DNA from: a virus | IMG/VR virus record: IMGVR_UViG_3300044640_002221 | Span: 1-64,000 of that record | DNA: 64,000 bases | Direction: 5' to 3' (one strand) | Shown: piece after piece, positions 25,977 through 34,780 of the stretch | How the letters are laid out: every line of letters begins with the position of its first letter | How positions within the stretch are numbered: position 1 is the stretch's first letter | Position numbers and translations under genes: made by a program | The notes under the pieces: generated by a model | Seen by the model: the letters and a program-made list of their open reading frames with translations, nothing else | The model's database searches: none | What the model was told of the DNA's origin: nothing

Positions 25977-26693
25977 TTAACTTACAGGTAAAGCTCCTCT
26001 AAAACCTACTGCAGCAAACCTCTTTATGACTTGTGCCCTCTTTTCTGGCAGCTCATCTATCAATATTTCTAGTACAAGCTGTCCTAAAGTATCCATCTTC
26101 TGTCTGGCTGAGTTCTTTTCTAAAAACTTGTCAGCCAACGCTATTGTTTGCCTCAACTCAGCAGCATACTTAACGTGGTGCTCTGGGTCTGTGTTCTCAA
26201 GTCTAGCTAGTTGTCTGTACAACATAGCTCCCATTTCTTCTATGTTATTTGCAATATCAAAGATAGAGCTCTTTTTCAATTCAGCTTTCTCAGCGGGCGT
26301 AGAAGCATCGTATGCTTTACAAAACTTAGAGACAGAAGAGGGGTCTATATCGAGGTAAGTCCCTATGTCTTTGTAGTTCTGCCCGTTGTTTCTCATTCTG
26401 ACAATCTCAGAACCTAGCTTTAATCTTTCTATCTTTGACATAGACATAGTAGACAACTGCCTACCATTTTCTATTAGTGATGCCCCCTCCTCTGTTTCAT
26501 TTAAGGCTTGGTATAAAGCTTCAGCTCTTGTGGCTACAGCCTTTAGTTCTCCTCTATATTCTGCTCCTACAAGCTCAGATAAACTTGTTAAAGACTTTAC
26601 AATGTACTCTAGTTGCTCAATGTATCCTACAGCTTTGTGAGCCCTCTCTAAGGACAAAGTTTCCTGTTGTGGTTCAAACGTTTGTACCATCAT
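25977..26693 (-). CDS. HTH DNA-binding protein, possible terminase-small-subunit-like
   Basis: 238 residues. A helix-turn-helix is visible near residues 93-128 (RMRNNGQNYKDIGTYLDIDP, SSVSKFCKAYD), flanked by a long helical N-terminus and a helical C-terminus (LADKFLEKNSARQKMDTLGQ). This layout occurs in phage small terminases and in segregation proteins. The start overlaps the HU-like gene by 4 bases. Confidence 0.6.
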   Translation of the reverse strand: MMVQTFEPQQETLSLERAHKAVGYIEQLEYIVKSLTSLSELVGAEYRGELKAVATRAEALYQALNETEEGASLIENGRQLSTMSMSKIERLKLGSEIVRMRNNGQNYKDIGTYLDIDPSSVSKFCKAYDASTPAEKAELKKSSIFDIANNIEEMGAMLYRQLARLENTDPEHHVKYAAELRQTIALADKFLEKNSARQKMDTLGQLVLEILIDELPEKRAQVIKRFAAVGFRGALPVS

Positions 26694-27430
26694 TCTCTCC
26701 GAGGTCTTGTTAATAATTCTTTTACTAAGTTAGGAGATATCTCCCTAAACTCTAGTATTACCAGTATGGCATCTACTGCTCGTCCCCAAGACCTTTTTAA
26801 TAACTCTGGTGTATAACCTTCAAACACTGCCAGCTCTCTTCGCTTGTTACACCCCACCCATAAAAGGTACAGGCAAGCAAAGTCCTCTGGGCATACTTGA
26901 GTGTAAATTTTTTCTAACACAGTTTTAACTTCATTAGCTGAAGATTCTTTTTTAGATATAGGATTTACCCAAGGTAGAAAGTAAGGGAACTGTTGCTGTA
27001 AGTAAACTAAGAAGCTTAATCTTACTAGGTCTACTTCTTGAAGGTAAATTTCTGGTAAGTTATCTAACTCTTGTTCTTCTTTCTTTCTCTCTTCTTTTTT
27101 TATAAGTTTATTTTTATTATTTATTCCTACGCTTGTTAGTGCAGGTATTAATTCAATACTCTCAGGCTTGTAACCTATAAAACTTTTCTTTAACCATTCA
27201 TACAGTTTATCTGTCGGAGCAAACTTAAGAGTAGTTCTGACTTTGTTATCTTGTACTCTGAAAGTACCAATATGAGGAAGAACTATCTTGAGTCTTTTGA
27301 TTAGAGATATAACAATAAACTCAGAGAGGGCAAAGACTACTTGTGTAGCTTGCTGGGGCGTTAACCCCGCTCTCTGAGCTATGTACTCTGCTATATCGTC
27401 GTAGTAGATATCAGCTTTGTGTTTGGGCAT
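26690..27430 (-). CDS. HU/IHF-like DNA-binding domain fused to a novel C-terminus
   Basis: 246 residues. The first ~90 resemble HU/IHF: DDIAEYIAQRAGLTPQQATQ, then IVLPHIGTFRVQ, and RTTLKFAPTDKLYEWL in the place of the DNA-binding arms. A charged linker (KKEERKKEEQE) follows, then an unrecognised ~130-residue domain (VDLVRLSFLVYLQQQFPYFL). DNA bending or nucleoid packaging is the likely role of the N-terminal part. Confidence 0.65.
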   Translation of the reverse strand: MPKHKADIYYDDIAEYIAQRAGLTPQQATQVVFALSEFIVISLIKRLKIVLPHIGTFRVQDNKVRTTLKFAPTDKLYEWLKKSFIGYKPESIELIPALTSVGINNKNKLIKKEERKKEEQELDNLPEIYLQEVDLVRLSFLVYLQQQFPYFLPWVNPISKKESSANEVKTVLEKIYTQVCPEDFACLYLLWVGCNKRRELAVFEGYTPELLKRSWGRAVDAILVILEFREISPNLVKELLTRPRRE

Positions 27431-27668
27431 TTGGTCTTATTCTTTCATAGTCTTTACAGCTTCTAGCACAGTATAAAGCAAATTCTTCCTGAGTCATTGT
27501 CACGTAGTTTTCTGGCTCTACCCAATCTTCATCTTCACTAAGATTGGGGTGTGTACATTCAAACGTATTAAAGTCTTTGTTATTATAATCTCTGTCAGTC
27601 CAAACATGAGCGTGTGAACAATTAAAGCAAGACCTTGTTTCTTTTAATGGTGATGATAAATTACTCAT
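27411..27668 (-). CDS. small cysteine-rich, probable zinc-binding protein
   Basis: 85 residues with four or more paired Cys/His: CFNCSHAHVW near residue 14, FECTHPN, and YCARSCKDYERI near the end. The pattern suggests a zinc finger or Fe-S site. Overlaps its neighbours by 8 and 20 bases. Confidence 0.55.
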   Translation of the reverse strand: MSNLSSPLKETRSCFNCSHAHVWTDRDYNNKDFNTFECTHPNLSEDEDWVEPENYVTMTQEEFALYCARSCKDYERIRPNAQTQS

Positions 27669-27897
27669 TCATAGCCTCCACAGCATCATTTAAATCTGTT
27701 CCCTGATAGTAGAGACAAGTAACAGCAGTATTGTAAACTTTATAGCTAAATATCTTTCTAGCATGACAGAAGGAGAACTCAAGCACTCGGTTCCCTCTTC
27801 TAGCCATAACTACATTTAGCTCCATTCCTTCCAACTTGTCATAGTCTAGTTTCCTTTTAGAGTAGACAAGTGGCTTGCTGATATTGTTTTTACTCAT
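27661..27897 (-). CDS. hypothetical protein
   Basis: 78 residues, basic N-terminus (VYSKRKLDYDKLEGMEL) then FSFCHARKIFSYKVYNTAVT. Its ATG sits inside the end of a small gene upstream. Not recognised. Confidence 0.5.
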   Translation of the reverse strand: MSKNNISKPLVYSKRKLDYDKLEGMELNVVMARRGNRVLEFSFCHARKIFSYKVYNTAVTCLYYQGTDLNDAVEAMNE

Positions 27898-28036
27898 TTC
27901 TCTTTTCTCTTAAATAGCTCCGGGGTTGCCTTGGGTCGCTAAAGGTATTTAAGAAGCCCGCGACTCCTAGCATCCCATAACTGCCTGCCACTTCTTCAGG
28001 AGTCATAGAGAAGTAGCACTTATTATTGGCAGTCAT
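27890..28036 (-). CDS. 48-residue protein
   Basis: ATG 28036 is preceded by GGAGATATAA, a good ribosome binding site. The product starts MTANNKCYFSMTPEEVAGSY and ends SYLREKRNE. The TAA overlaps the ATG of the next gene (ATGAGTAA), and the start overlaps the stop of the gene before, so it fits the operon. Confidence 0.55.
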   Translation of the reverse strand: MTANNKCYFSMTPEEVAGSYGMLGVAGFLNTFSDPRQPRSYLREKRNE

Positions 28037-28232
28037 TTATATCTCCTTCTGCATCATTTAATTCTGGGTAGTATATAACAACATCAAATCCTTGAGGGTA
28101 GGGTTCTTTTATTTTTGCGTTATTTTCAACACGTTCTTTTAGTCCTTTAAACCTTATTTTCTCACAGTATCTTTTGAACTCTTCATCGTAAGGATGTTTT
28201 GCTTTATCATCTTTTTCAGTCATTACCTTCAA
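28023..28232 (-). CDS. small charged protein
   Basis: 69 residues (MKVMTEKDDKAKHPYDEEF...); the fourth residue Met is an alternative start. Rich in Lys and Glu, with YPQGFDVVIYYPELNDAEGD. Overlaps the nuclease gene by 17 bases. Not recognised. Confidence 0.5.
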   Translation of the reverse strand: MKVMTEKDDKAKHPYDEEFKRYCEKIRFKGLKERVENNAKIKEPYPQGFDVVIYYPELNDAEGDINDCQ

Positions 28233-29337
28233 AAACCTTTAACTCTTCTTCAATATTAAACGCGTAATCTGGCCAGCAATGTTTAAAGAATTTACACACA
28301 CTTACCAAACCTTTAGTTTGCCAGTCTCTTCTAAAACAAGGAGAGCCATACTCAGCCGGTGATAAGGGCTTTCTCCAGCGATTGCTCTCTTCACAGGACT
28401 GAATCTCATCCTCAATGATTTCCAGACCTTTAATAGTCTGAGCAACAATATTAACATCTACTTGCGCCATTACCAGCTCTCCAGAAGGTAAATGATAAAT
28501 AGCTATGTAATCAGGTAATCTACCAGTGTGCTCGTAGAATAGGCTGGCGTATAGGTTAAGCTGTGGGTGCATCATTACATCTAACCCTGTAGTAGGTTCC
28601 TTCTCTGTTTTAAGGTCACATACTACCACAGCACCTTCATTAGTTACAAAGTCCCAGTCAATACCGCTTAACCAGTGTTTGCCTCGTTTCCAAGGCATAT
28701 TCAAGTCATCAAATCTACGCTCTATGCCTTTGGTTTCTGCCACCCATTCTGGCACTTGGAAGTTGTAAAAGTACCAAGCAGCTTTACTAACCATTTGGCA
28801 AAGGTTCAATCTTCTAAACTGTGGGTTTAATTGAGTAGCTATATTGTTAATCCCTAAAGCTGTTTTGTAAAGGCCTGCTGCATTCAATTCTTTCTTTACT
28901 TGTCCAGGAGGATAGTTAATCGGATCTTTTGGAACAGAGCCATCACTATTTCTGATTGCATCTTCCTCTAAATAGTTAGCTGAGCAGCGGTGGTACAACT
29001 CTCCTGTAGCCACTGCGTAATCTATTAATGACCTTGCGGGAATACCTATAGCTTGTAACTCATCATCATCTTCACTGGCTAAAGGCAGCTTACAATCTTT
29101 TTCTAACCACTTTGGTAACACTATCTCAAAAGCTGATTCTCTCGCAGCACCTTTTAAGAACTGCTCTATTAACTCGTGGGCTAGTCTACCTATTAGTAAA
29201 CTATCCTCCAGAACTTCAATAGTGTTTTCTTTTACTCTGTCAACATAAGCAAGCTTATACTTTAGAGGACATTTAGGGAAGCTACTCAATCTAGTGTAAG
29301 AGGTTGTTTGACTGGGGCTGTAAGTCGAGGAGGGCAT
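28216..29337 (-). CDS. PD-(D/E)XK nuclease, RecB/Cas4-like with cysteine cluster
   Basis: 373 residues. SYTRLSSFPKCPLKYKLAYV at the N-terminus is the PDDEXK_1 opening; LIGRLAHELIEQFLKG follows (catalytic His). The core is LSGIDWDFV then VVVCDLKTEKE (D...DxK, ~residue 240) and HPQLNLYASLFY (the QxxxY motif). A C-terminal Cys set (CFRRDW, VCKFFKHCWPD) together with the N-terminal Cys could hold a 4Fe-4S cluster, as in Cas4 and AddB. Probably an exonuclease in phage replication or recombination. Confidence 0.75.
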   Translation of the reverse strand: MPSSTYSPSQTTSYTRLSSFPKCPLKYKLAYVDRVKENTIEVLEDSLLIGRLAHELIEQFLKGAARESAFEIVLPKWLEKDCKLPLASEDDDELQAIGIPARSLIDYAVATGELYHRCSANYLEEDAIRNSDGSVPKDPINYPPGQVKKELNAAGLYKTALGINNIATQLNPQFRRLNLCQMVSKAAWYFYNFQVPEWVAETKGIERRFDDLNMPWKRGKHWLSGIDWDFVTNEGAVVVCDLKTEKEPTTGLDVMMHPQLNLYASLFYEHTGRLPDYIAIYHLPSGELVMAQVDVNIVAQTIKGLEIIEDEIQSCEESNRWRKPLSPAEYGSPCFRRDWQTKGLVSVCKFFKHCWPDYAFNIEEELKVFEGND

Positions 29338-29872
29338 ATTTGGATACTCTAATGATTGGAATAGTTGCTATCTCTTCTGAAGAAAAAGCTTTATATTCTA
29401 CCATTTTAGCCCATAAAATGCCGATTGCGTCATATTCGTGTTCTTCTAATTCCTTAATATCTTCCTTTTGGGGATGTATTTCTAAAAGCCAGTTCTTACA
29501 GTATTCTTTAGTTCCTTTAATGCCAAGCACTGCCGGCCAGCTATTAGGTTGTTTAGCTGATGCGTGTAGTATAGTTGTGGTCACTTGATGGCGGTAACAG
29601 GCATTGGTTACTGTACAGAAGACTTGAGCTAACCTCATAGCTGAGTTTCTGAATCTACCTGGATAGCTTTCTTCTAGAACTATATGCTGAGGCTGTAAAG
29701 TTGTTATCAGGTTACAAAGAAAGGAGTCTATTCTGTGTAGTCGTAAGCTACTAGACTCCTTTGGTTTGGTTTTGAACACTGTAGTGTAGATAGCTTTGCC
29801 ATCAAAGACGGCTACGCCGGTGTTCTCTAAAGCTTGGTCTAAAGCTATAACACACTTTCCTACTTGATACAT
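29291..29872 (-). CDS. RuvC-like Holliday junction resolvase
   Basis: 193 residues. RNase H-fold RuvC pattern: CVIALDQALENTGVAVFDGK (catalytic Asp12), HIVLEESYPGRF (Glu67) and LEEHEYDAIGILWAK (late Asp). Length matches bacterial RuvC. It probably cleaves branched DNA before packaging. Overlaps both neighbours (47 and 13 bases), so it is embedded in the nuclease-primase operon. Confidence 0.78.
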   Translation of the reverse strand: MYQVGKCVIALDQALENTGVAVFDGKAIYTTVFKTKPKESSSLRLHRIDSFLCNLITTLQPQHIVLEESYPGRFRNSAMRLAQVFCTVTNACYRHQVTTTILHASAKQPNSWPAVLGIKGTKEYCKNWLLEIHPQKEDIKELEEHEYDAIGILWAKMVEYKAFSSEEIATIPIIRVSKYALLDLQPQSNNLLH

Positions 29873-30273
29873 TGCTTAACCTGCTGGCGTAACTGCTCTC
29901 TCAGTTTAAGATAGTTTATAGCTTGCTGGAGGTAGTCTGAGCGACGGCTATTAATCATAGTAGAAGTCTTGTGTCTGTACAGATGATGCTCTGCTAACTC
30001 TTGTAAAGAACTAATAGGCTTGGCTTTTTCTTCTGGTACTTGCTTCAGTAGCACTAGTAGGTCTGGTACTAGCAGTAGGTAATAGTCCAGAAGAGTTACT
30101 CCTAGTTGAAAGAACCATCTCAAGTCTAAGTTACTGCTGATTAACTCAAGCTCGGTAGCTCTACAAGATATCAAGTCTATTTGTAGTAACTTCTCTACTA
30201 AAGGTAAGTTCTGGTCTTGTCTGCTCAGTAGGTCTTCTAGCTTGTTGGTTAGATGTAAAAGGTCTTGAGGCAT
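29860..30273 (-). CDS. hypothetical helical protein
   Basis: 137 residues, strongly helical and leucine rich (LLHLTNKLEDLLSRQDQNLP, LLDYYLLLVPDLLVLLKQVP). The start abuts the stop of the gene upstream. Function unknown; position between gene 30273 and the resolvase suggests replication. Confidence 0.55.
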   Translation of the reverse strand: MPQDLLHLTNKLEDLLSRQDQNLPLVEKLLQIDLISCRATELELISSNLDLRWFFQLGVTLLDYYLLLVPDLLVLLKQVPEEKAKPISSLQELAEHHLYRHKTSTMINSRRSDYLQQAINYLKLREQLRQQVKQCIK

Positions 30274-30518
30274 CAGAACGCACCATAACCTATTTTGGAT
30301 CTTAAAGAAGATAAGTAAACGTCACAGGTTCTTACCAAAGCTGCTAAAAAGGAAGGAGGAAGAATGTAATCCCCAAACTCTGCTCTTTGAGCAAACCAGC
30401 TATTACCTAACTCTACCTCTTGAATAGTTAGGATATTTATATTAAGGGTGGCAGTCTCTAAGCTTACTTTTCCTTCTGCTACTACTAGGTCAATTAGTTG
30501 TTGGTAGTCTTCAGACAT
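30273..30518 (-). CDS. hypothetical protein
   Basis: 81 residues (MSEDYQQLIDLVVAEGKVSL...). Overlaps the next gene upstream by 8 bases. Not recognised. Confidence 0.5.
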   Translation of the reverse strand: MSEDYQQLIDLVVAEGKVSLETATLNINILTIQEVELGNSWFAQRAEFGDYILPPSFLAALVRTCDVYLSSLRSKIGYGAF

Positions 30519-31311
30519 TTAGATCCTCTATATCTTTTAGTTTCTGTAAACAACTAGGCATTTCTGAAACTCTTACATTATTTAGCCATTCCATAAACTC
30601 TGGCTCATACTGCCCTGTAGCTACTGCATCTACTACTCCAAACTGTTTATCTGGAAATAGGTCTTTCCACCACAGCGGAGGGTTTGTAGCTGAGTATCGG
30701 GACATTATGGTTTCTGTTGAGAGCGATCGCGCACTCTCTTCCCAAATCCTACTAATTTCTGGCAACCTTTCATTAATGTGAAGATGAGTAACTCCGTGCT
30801 CTAGTATTCTAAAAGCATGGTCTGCTGTCAGTCTTCCTCTATTCTCTTGCCAATTGTATCTTTCATATCCGCTAGAGTATACTTCATCAATTAACCACTG
30901 CCTGCGGTAGTCTGATAAGCACTTTGCCAGATAAGAACCTAAACAATTGGCATCAAACTTTGAATGGTAGAATGAACTGGCTGGTATGTCTTGCCGACTC
31001 AACACCAATTCTATCCGACTATACTCTCTTGATGCTTTAGCTGCCATCCACTCTACTAACCTAGTCAACAATGGTTGCCAGCCGGTGGAGTTTATCTCAG
31101 ATGGAAGGATCAACCTGTCGAAGTATTTGATATTGCCTGCAGTTTCTTCCTGATCAATAGCTTCTATTACTACTTCCTGTGTGCCATCAAAGGTTGGTTG
31201 AGCTAGTAGAACTGGATTGGTTATCTCTCCTACTAGCCACAGACAACATATGTTTAATGGACAAGCTACTAGCAAAGGATCAGTTTGTATTGCTAGATAG
31301 ATTTGTTTCAT
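30511..31311 (-). CDS. hypothetical protein
   Basis: 266 residues with several Trp and Cys and no recognised family. Visible stretches: LLTRLVEWMAAKASREYSRI, LTADHAFRILEHGVTHLHIN. Coupled by an ATGA overlap to the HNH gene upstream and lies downstream of the primase. Confidence 0.55.
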   Translation of the reverse strand: MKQIYLAIQTDPLLVACPLNICCLWLVGEITNPVLLAQPTFDGTQEVVIEAIDQEETAGNIKYFDRLILPSEINSTGWQPLLTRLVEWMAAKASREYSRIELVLSRQDIPASSFYHSKFDANCLGSYLAKCLSDYRRQWLIDEVYSSGYERYNWQENRGRLTADHAFRILEHGVTHLHINERLPEISRIWEESARSLSTETIMSRYSATNPPLWWKDLFPDKQFGVVDAVATGQYEPEFMEWLNNVRVSEMPSCLQKLKDIEDLNV

Positions 31312-31925
31312 GCGGATTCATTAGGTATGCCTAACAGGTCTAGAGCCTCTCTTAATAGCTTTGAGGGGAAACTCCCACCAAATACTGTAATGTAATCATC
31401 TTGATCATTAGGGTCTGGTATAGCTACTGCTGTATAATCATTGTCTATAAGCAGTTTGTTTTCCTTACTAATCTCACCAGAATCATAAGCGGCTTTTAGT
31501 TCTGCTAGTGTCTTGTACGTCTTCACTTCCGTTACTTTCTTTTTGTTCTCTTTTGGTTTGACTACACTACCTACCCATTTAAGGTTTGTCACTGCATTAT
31601 TGAAGGGATTTCCATCTATATGAATAAGACTTGCTACTTTAGGCTCTTTTAGAAAGGTTGAGGCTACTAGCTTGCTAAGTTGAAACCAAGTCTTTATTCC
31701 TTCTTTACTTAGAATTACTCTTTCACTGCCGCTACTGCGCTCTCCTGTTAGTAGTACACCTTTAATCTCAGACTGATATTCTCTTCCTTTATTAGAGGTT
31801 AGTTTTATTCTGTCTAAGCTTCTAACTCTACCTAAATCACTTACTTGATACAGCCCTTCATACTCTGCTACATCTCGCCATTCTTCTTGTTCTAACTGTT
31901 TATCCACTTTAAGTAACTCCTCCAA
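31308..31925 (-). CDS. NUMOD4-HNH homing endonuclease
   Basis: 205 residues. The NUMOD4 signature EWRDVAEYEGLYQVSDLGRV is at residues 15-34, followed by an HNH-type motif LIHIDGNPFNNAVTNLKWV (His, Asp, Asn, Asn) near 99-117. The C-terminus (~80 residues) may be a DNA-binding part. Free-standing endonucleases of this type sit next to conserved replication genes; this one overlaps the primase gene by 34 bases. Confidence 0.78.
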   Translation of the reverse strand: MEELLKVDKQLEQEEWRDVAEYEGLYQVSDLGRVRSLDRIKLTSNKGREYQSEIKGVLLTGERSSGSERVILSKEGIKTWFQLSKLVASTFLKEPKVASLIHIDGNPFNNAVTNLKWVGSVVKPKENKKKVTEVKTYKTLAELKAAYDSGEISKENKLLIDNDYTAVAIPDPNDQDDYITVFGGSFPSKLLREALDLLGIPNESA

Positions 31926-33100
31926 CTTTCATGTTTCTTCATTATGTAACTTTCTAGCCTTTCTATCTCAACAGGCTCCTCCACAGCTTCATGCAAAGCC
32001 CAAAGCAAACTATGATGCTGCTTTACCTCACTCTTACCAAAGACTTCTAGAGCCACTCTGTGTAGCGGCATCACAGTCTTGTTAAGTAAGTCCTTGTAGG
32101 TATCTACATCATACTCAATAGCGACGAACAGTTCATTGAGGTCTTTAATACCGGGCAGGTCTGGGACTTTCCAAGTAAAGATGGGTATTCTCAGCTCAAT
32201 AGCCAACTCACACAGATAAGGAGTAATCTGACTCCAGCTTTTGTATTGTCCAGCTTGTGCTGTGCCTAGCGGATACTTGTCTCTGTCAAATATTGCTAGT
32301 AGATGCGTGCAGTGTTTTAAGTCCTTAGCATGAGGTAGTAAAGGTATGTTCACATTAAAGGTAGCGATCGCTGGTTCTCCCATTTCCATTAAACTCCGGC
32401 AGTCACTAATGCCCTCTACTATCACAGCATAATCATGAGTTTTAATACCATGAAGATTGTATAAGTAATTAGTTATAGAGGGAGTACCTTTATCTGCCAG
32501 CCAGCGGCGTTGTGGGTCTACACCAAGATTTCTACCTTGTAGGTGAACTAACGAACCTCTGCTGTTGCGAATAGGAAAGATTAGATGCTCATCATAAATC
32601 TCTTTATCCGCAGACCACATCAGACCTAGCTCTTCTAGTTGAGTTTTATCTAAACCCTTCTGTTGTAAAAGAGTAGAACTGTTAGAAAAACCAAAATCTT
32701 TTTGCTGTAGAGTCTGTTTCCAGCCTCTTGACAAACAATACTCTGCTACTCTGTCTTTTGAGCTTTTTAGTTCTTCTTGATAGATGTTAAAGGCTTTATC
32801 CATACCTTTCAAGCGAGCACGGTATTTTCTGGTTTCTACTGTACTATCAACGTGCTGTAAAAGAAGCTGCCACGCCTCTCTAAAGGATGAAGCGAGTTTT
32901 GCATCTTCTAGCAGAGTAAACACGTCTCCCTTAGCTCCACAGCGGAAGCACTTGTAAACCTTCTCGTAATAAACTTTGAATGCTTTAGAAGACTGACAAA
33001 AAGGACAAGGTTGGTAGCTTTGTCCTGGAGTGATTGGGATATTAAAGAGAGAAGCTACCTTAGAAACGGTTAAAGCTTCTTTAATTTGTTGAGCATCCAT
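31892..33100 (-). CDS. DnaG-type DNA primase
   Basis: 402 residues. A CHC2-like zinc finger CPFCQ...CFRCG (Cys32, 35, 51, 54) is followed by a helical region and a Toprim domain (YAVIVEGISDCRSLMEMGEP, ~220-240, with the acidic Glu, and FDRDKYP further on). Shorter than bacterial DnaG, with no helicase domain, so it is a stand-alone phage primase. A copy of the 13-bp palindrome lies at 32124-32136 in the codons for NELFV. Confidence 0.85.
   Translation of the reverse strand: MDAQQIKEALTVSKVASLFNIPITPGQSYQPCPFCQSSKAFKVYYEKVYKCFRCGAKGDVFTLLEDAKLASSFREAWQLLLQHVDSTVETRKYRARLKGMDKAFNIYQEELKSSKDRVAEYCLSRGWKQTLQQKDFGFSNSSTLLQQKGLDKTQLEELGLMWSADKEIYDEHLIFPIRNSRGSLVHLQGRNLGVDPQRRWLADKGTPSITNYLYNLHGIKTHDYAVIVEGISDCRSLMEMGEPAIATFNVNIPLLPHAKDLKHCTHLLAIFDRDKYPLGTAQAGQYKSWSQITPYLCELAIELRIPIFTWKVPDLPGIKDLNELFVAIEYDVDTYKDLLNKTVMPLHRVALEVFGKSEVKQHHSLLWALHEAVEEPVEIERLESYIMKKHESWRSYLKWINS
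32124..32136. repeat. 13-bp near-palindrome variant in primase gene
   Basis: ACGAACAGTTCAT, one base off the consensus ACGAACWGWTCGT; it encodes NELFV on the minus strand. Confidence 0.35.
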
Positions 33101-33140
33101 TTTAGTAGAGGGTAGAGAGCTCTCTCCATTGTATTAAATT

Positions 33141-33557
33141 TTAGTCTTGAACTCTCTTTAACTCTTCAGAATACTTTCTTTGATAAGTCACGTAATAAGT
33201 ACCTGGTGGTAGAATTTGGTCTCCATGTTCAGGATGTGTTAACAAAGTAGGGTTGGGGTTTACCCAAACTGGTCCTTGCAGAGCATTAGGATTGAGTAAG
33301 CTATAAAACTTACCCTCTTTTACAGATTCTTGGTCTAAGCAATGTCTACTACCTCTTGTTGATCCAGGTGCTAATTGATAAACTGGTTTTGACTCTTTTA
33401 ACTCTGGGAAGCCTTCTAAAGAATCAAACCTATATATGTAAATATCTCCTTGGTCTGAACGGCTGTTGGTTAAAGTAAATACCGGGGTTTTTGTGCTATC
33501 ATCAGCATTTGTCTGTCCGTGCTGAAGAATCTCTTTAATTACTGTTGTGGCTGTCAT
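33141..33557 (-). CDS. hypothetical protein
   Basis: 138 residues. Contains HPEHGDQILPPGTYYVTYQR near the end and a Gly/Ser segment GSTRGSRHC. The end resembles short beta-domains found in several phage and cyanobacterial proteins, but no family can be named. Confidence 0.55.
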   Translation of the reverse strand: MTATTVIKEILQHGQTNADDSTKTPVFTLTNSRSDQGDIYIYRFDSLEGFPELKESKPVYQLAPGSTRGSRHCLDQESVKEGKFYSLLNPNALQGPVWVNPNPTLLTHPEHGDQILPPGTYYVTYQRKYSEELKRVQD

Positions 33558-33561
33558 AGTT

Positions 33562-34749
33562 TTAAGTCCTTAATACTGGGTAAGTTTCTGTTGGTCTAAA
33601 CGAAAAGCCAGAAAAAGCTTCTTCTGGGGCTTGTAGGTAATGCTGTGCCTCTTGGCAGGTTTTGCATTTAGGATCAACTTCTAGGGCGTAAGGACGACCA
33701 GTTGAAGGGTCATAAGTGCAGAGAACTTTAATGTCGTTTAATTGCATTAAAGATTCCATCCAAGTTGTACCAGACTGTAGTTTGATAATCTTGGTTTCTA
33801 CCACTTCTGCCTTTGACCGCTGTAAGTAATCTGTCCAGCCATAGCGTTCAATTCTGACTCTCTTCACCTCCTCATTTTCTTCTGAGTTTATCTGCTCCAG
33901 CGTTTGTGTTTTTGGGTGTAATACTATTTGCTCATCTACTTTAACTCCATTAATAGCCCAAATACAAAAACCATCTTTGTATGCAACTGCAGGACTATCT
34001 TCAGAGTGAATTACACCTTCTAATAAATTACACGTTACAGGTTTCTCTGACAGAATACAAATGTTCTCTCTTGGAATCCACCACCCACAGTTATCTACAA
34101 GATTCATTAATGGTTTTAGTTTTTCTGCTTCTTTAATTTTTAACACCTCTAAAAAGAAGTTATAAAAACCTAGCCAATAAGCATCTTGGGAGCCATAAGC
34201 TGAAGCCCAGACTGAATCCCAGACTGAATCCCAGACTGAATCCCCGACTGAAGCCCTGACTGAATCCCCGACTGAAGCCCCGACTGAAGCCCTGACTGAA
34301 TCCCAGACTGAATCCCAGACTGAATACCAGACTGAATCCCCGACTGAAGCCCTGACTGAATCCCCGACTGAAGCCCCGACTGAAGCCCTGACTGAATCCC
34401 AGACTGAATCCCAGACTGAATACCAGACTGAATCCCCGACTGAAGCCCTGACTGAATCCCCGACTGAAGCCCCGACTGAAGCCCTGACTGAATCCCCGAC
34501 TGAAGCCCCGACTGAAGCTTTACTTTTATTTTTCAACACATTGTCAGTAATCACTAAACTTAAAGGAGAGTCGCACCACACAAACTCTTCTGGAGGTTTT
34601 AACCCAGCTATTAGGTAAGCTTCTTTAGCAGCTTTTTCTGCTAGACTTCTATTGCAAGGTTCTGTGCTTAATCCTATCTTCAGCCATTTATCTCTGTAGA
34701 CAGGTAGGAGTGCTTCTTGCTCTGCTGTTAACTTTTCAATTTTGTTCAT
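33562..34749 (-). CDS. DUF6745-like protein with long [A/D]SV[G/R/W] repeat
   Basis: 395 residues. Residues ~78-180 are a tetrapeptide array (ASVG, DSVR, DSVW, YSVW) built as a 32-residue higher-order unit repeated about three times. The C-terminal half has NCGWWIPRENICILSEKP and HSEDSPAVAYKDGFCIW, the pattern of DUF6745 proteins, which often carry such arrays. The repeat could form a solenoid. Function unknown. Confidence 0.65.
   Translation of the reverse strand: MNKIEKLTAEQEALLPVYRDKWLKIGLSTEPCNRSLAEKAAKEAYLIAGLKPPEEFVWCDSPLSLVITDNVLKNKSKASVGASVGDSVRASVGASVGDSVRASVGDSVWYSVWDSVWDSVRASVGASVGDSVRASVGDSVWYSVWDSVWDSVRASVGASVGDSVRASVGDSVWDSVWDSVWASAYGSQDAYWLGFYNFFLEVLKIKEAEKLKPLMNLVDNCGWWIPRENICILSEKPVTCNLLEGVIHSEDSPAVAYKDGFCIWAINGVKVDEQIVLHPKTQTLEQINSEENEEVKRVRIERYGWTDYLQRSKAEVVETKIIKLQSGTTWMESLMQLNDIKVLCTYDPSTGRPYALEVDPKCKTCQEAQHYLQAPEEAFSGFSFRPTETYPVLRT
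34208..34518 (-). repeat. 12-bp coding tandem repeat with 96-bp higher-order period
   Basis: About 26 copies of a 12-bp unit of the type gactgaa(t/g)ccc(c/a) encode the SV tetrapeptides. Blocks of eight units (96 bp) repeat almost exactly, so the array has grown by both short and long duplications. It is in frame throughout. Confidence 0.9.
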
Positions 34750-34780
34750 TTTTATCTTGTTTCTCCTTCTCTTGCCTTTT

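Noticed and set aside
26940-27120. Purine tract inside the HU-like gene as a leader motif
   Set aside because: It encodes the charged linker KKEERKKEEQE and has no start codon after it.
34208-34518. Regular repeats resembling a CRISPR array
   Set aside because: The units are contiguous 12-bp copies without spacers and lie fully in frame inside a coding region.
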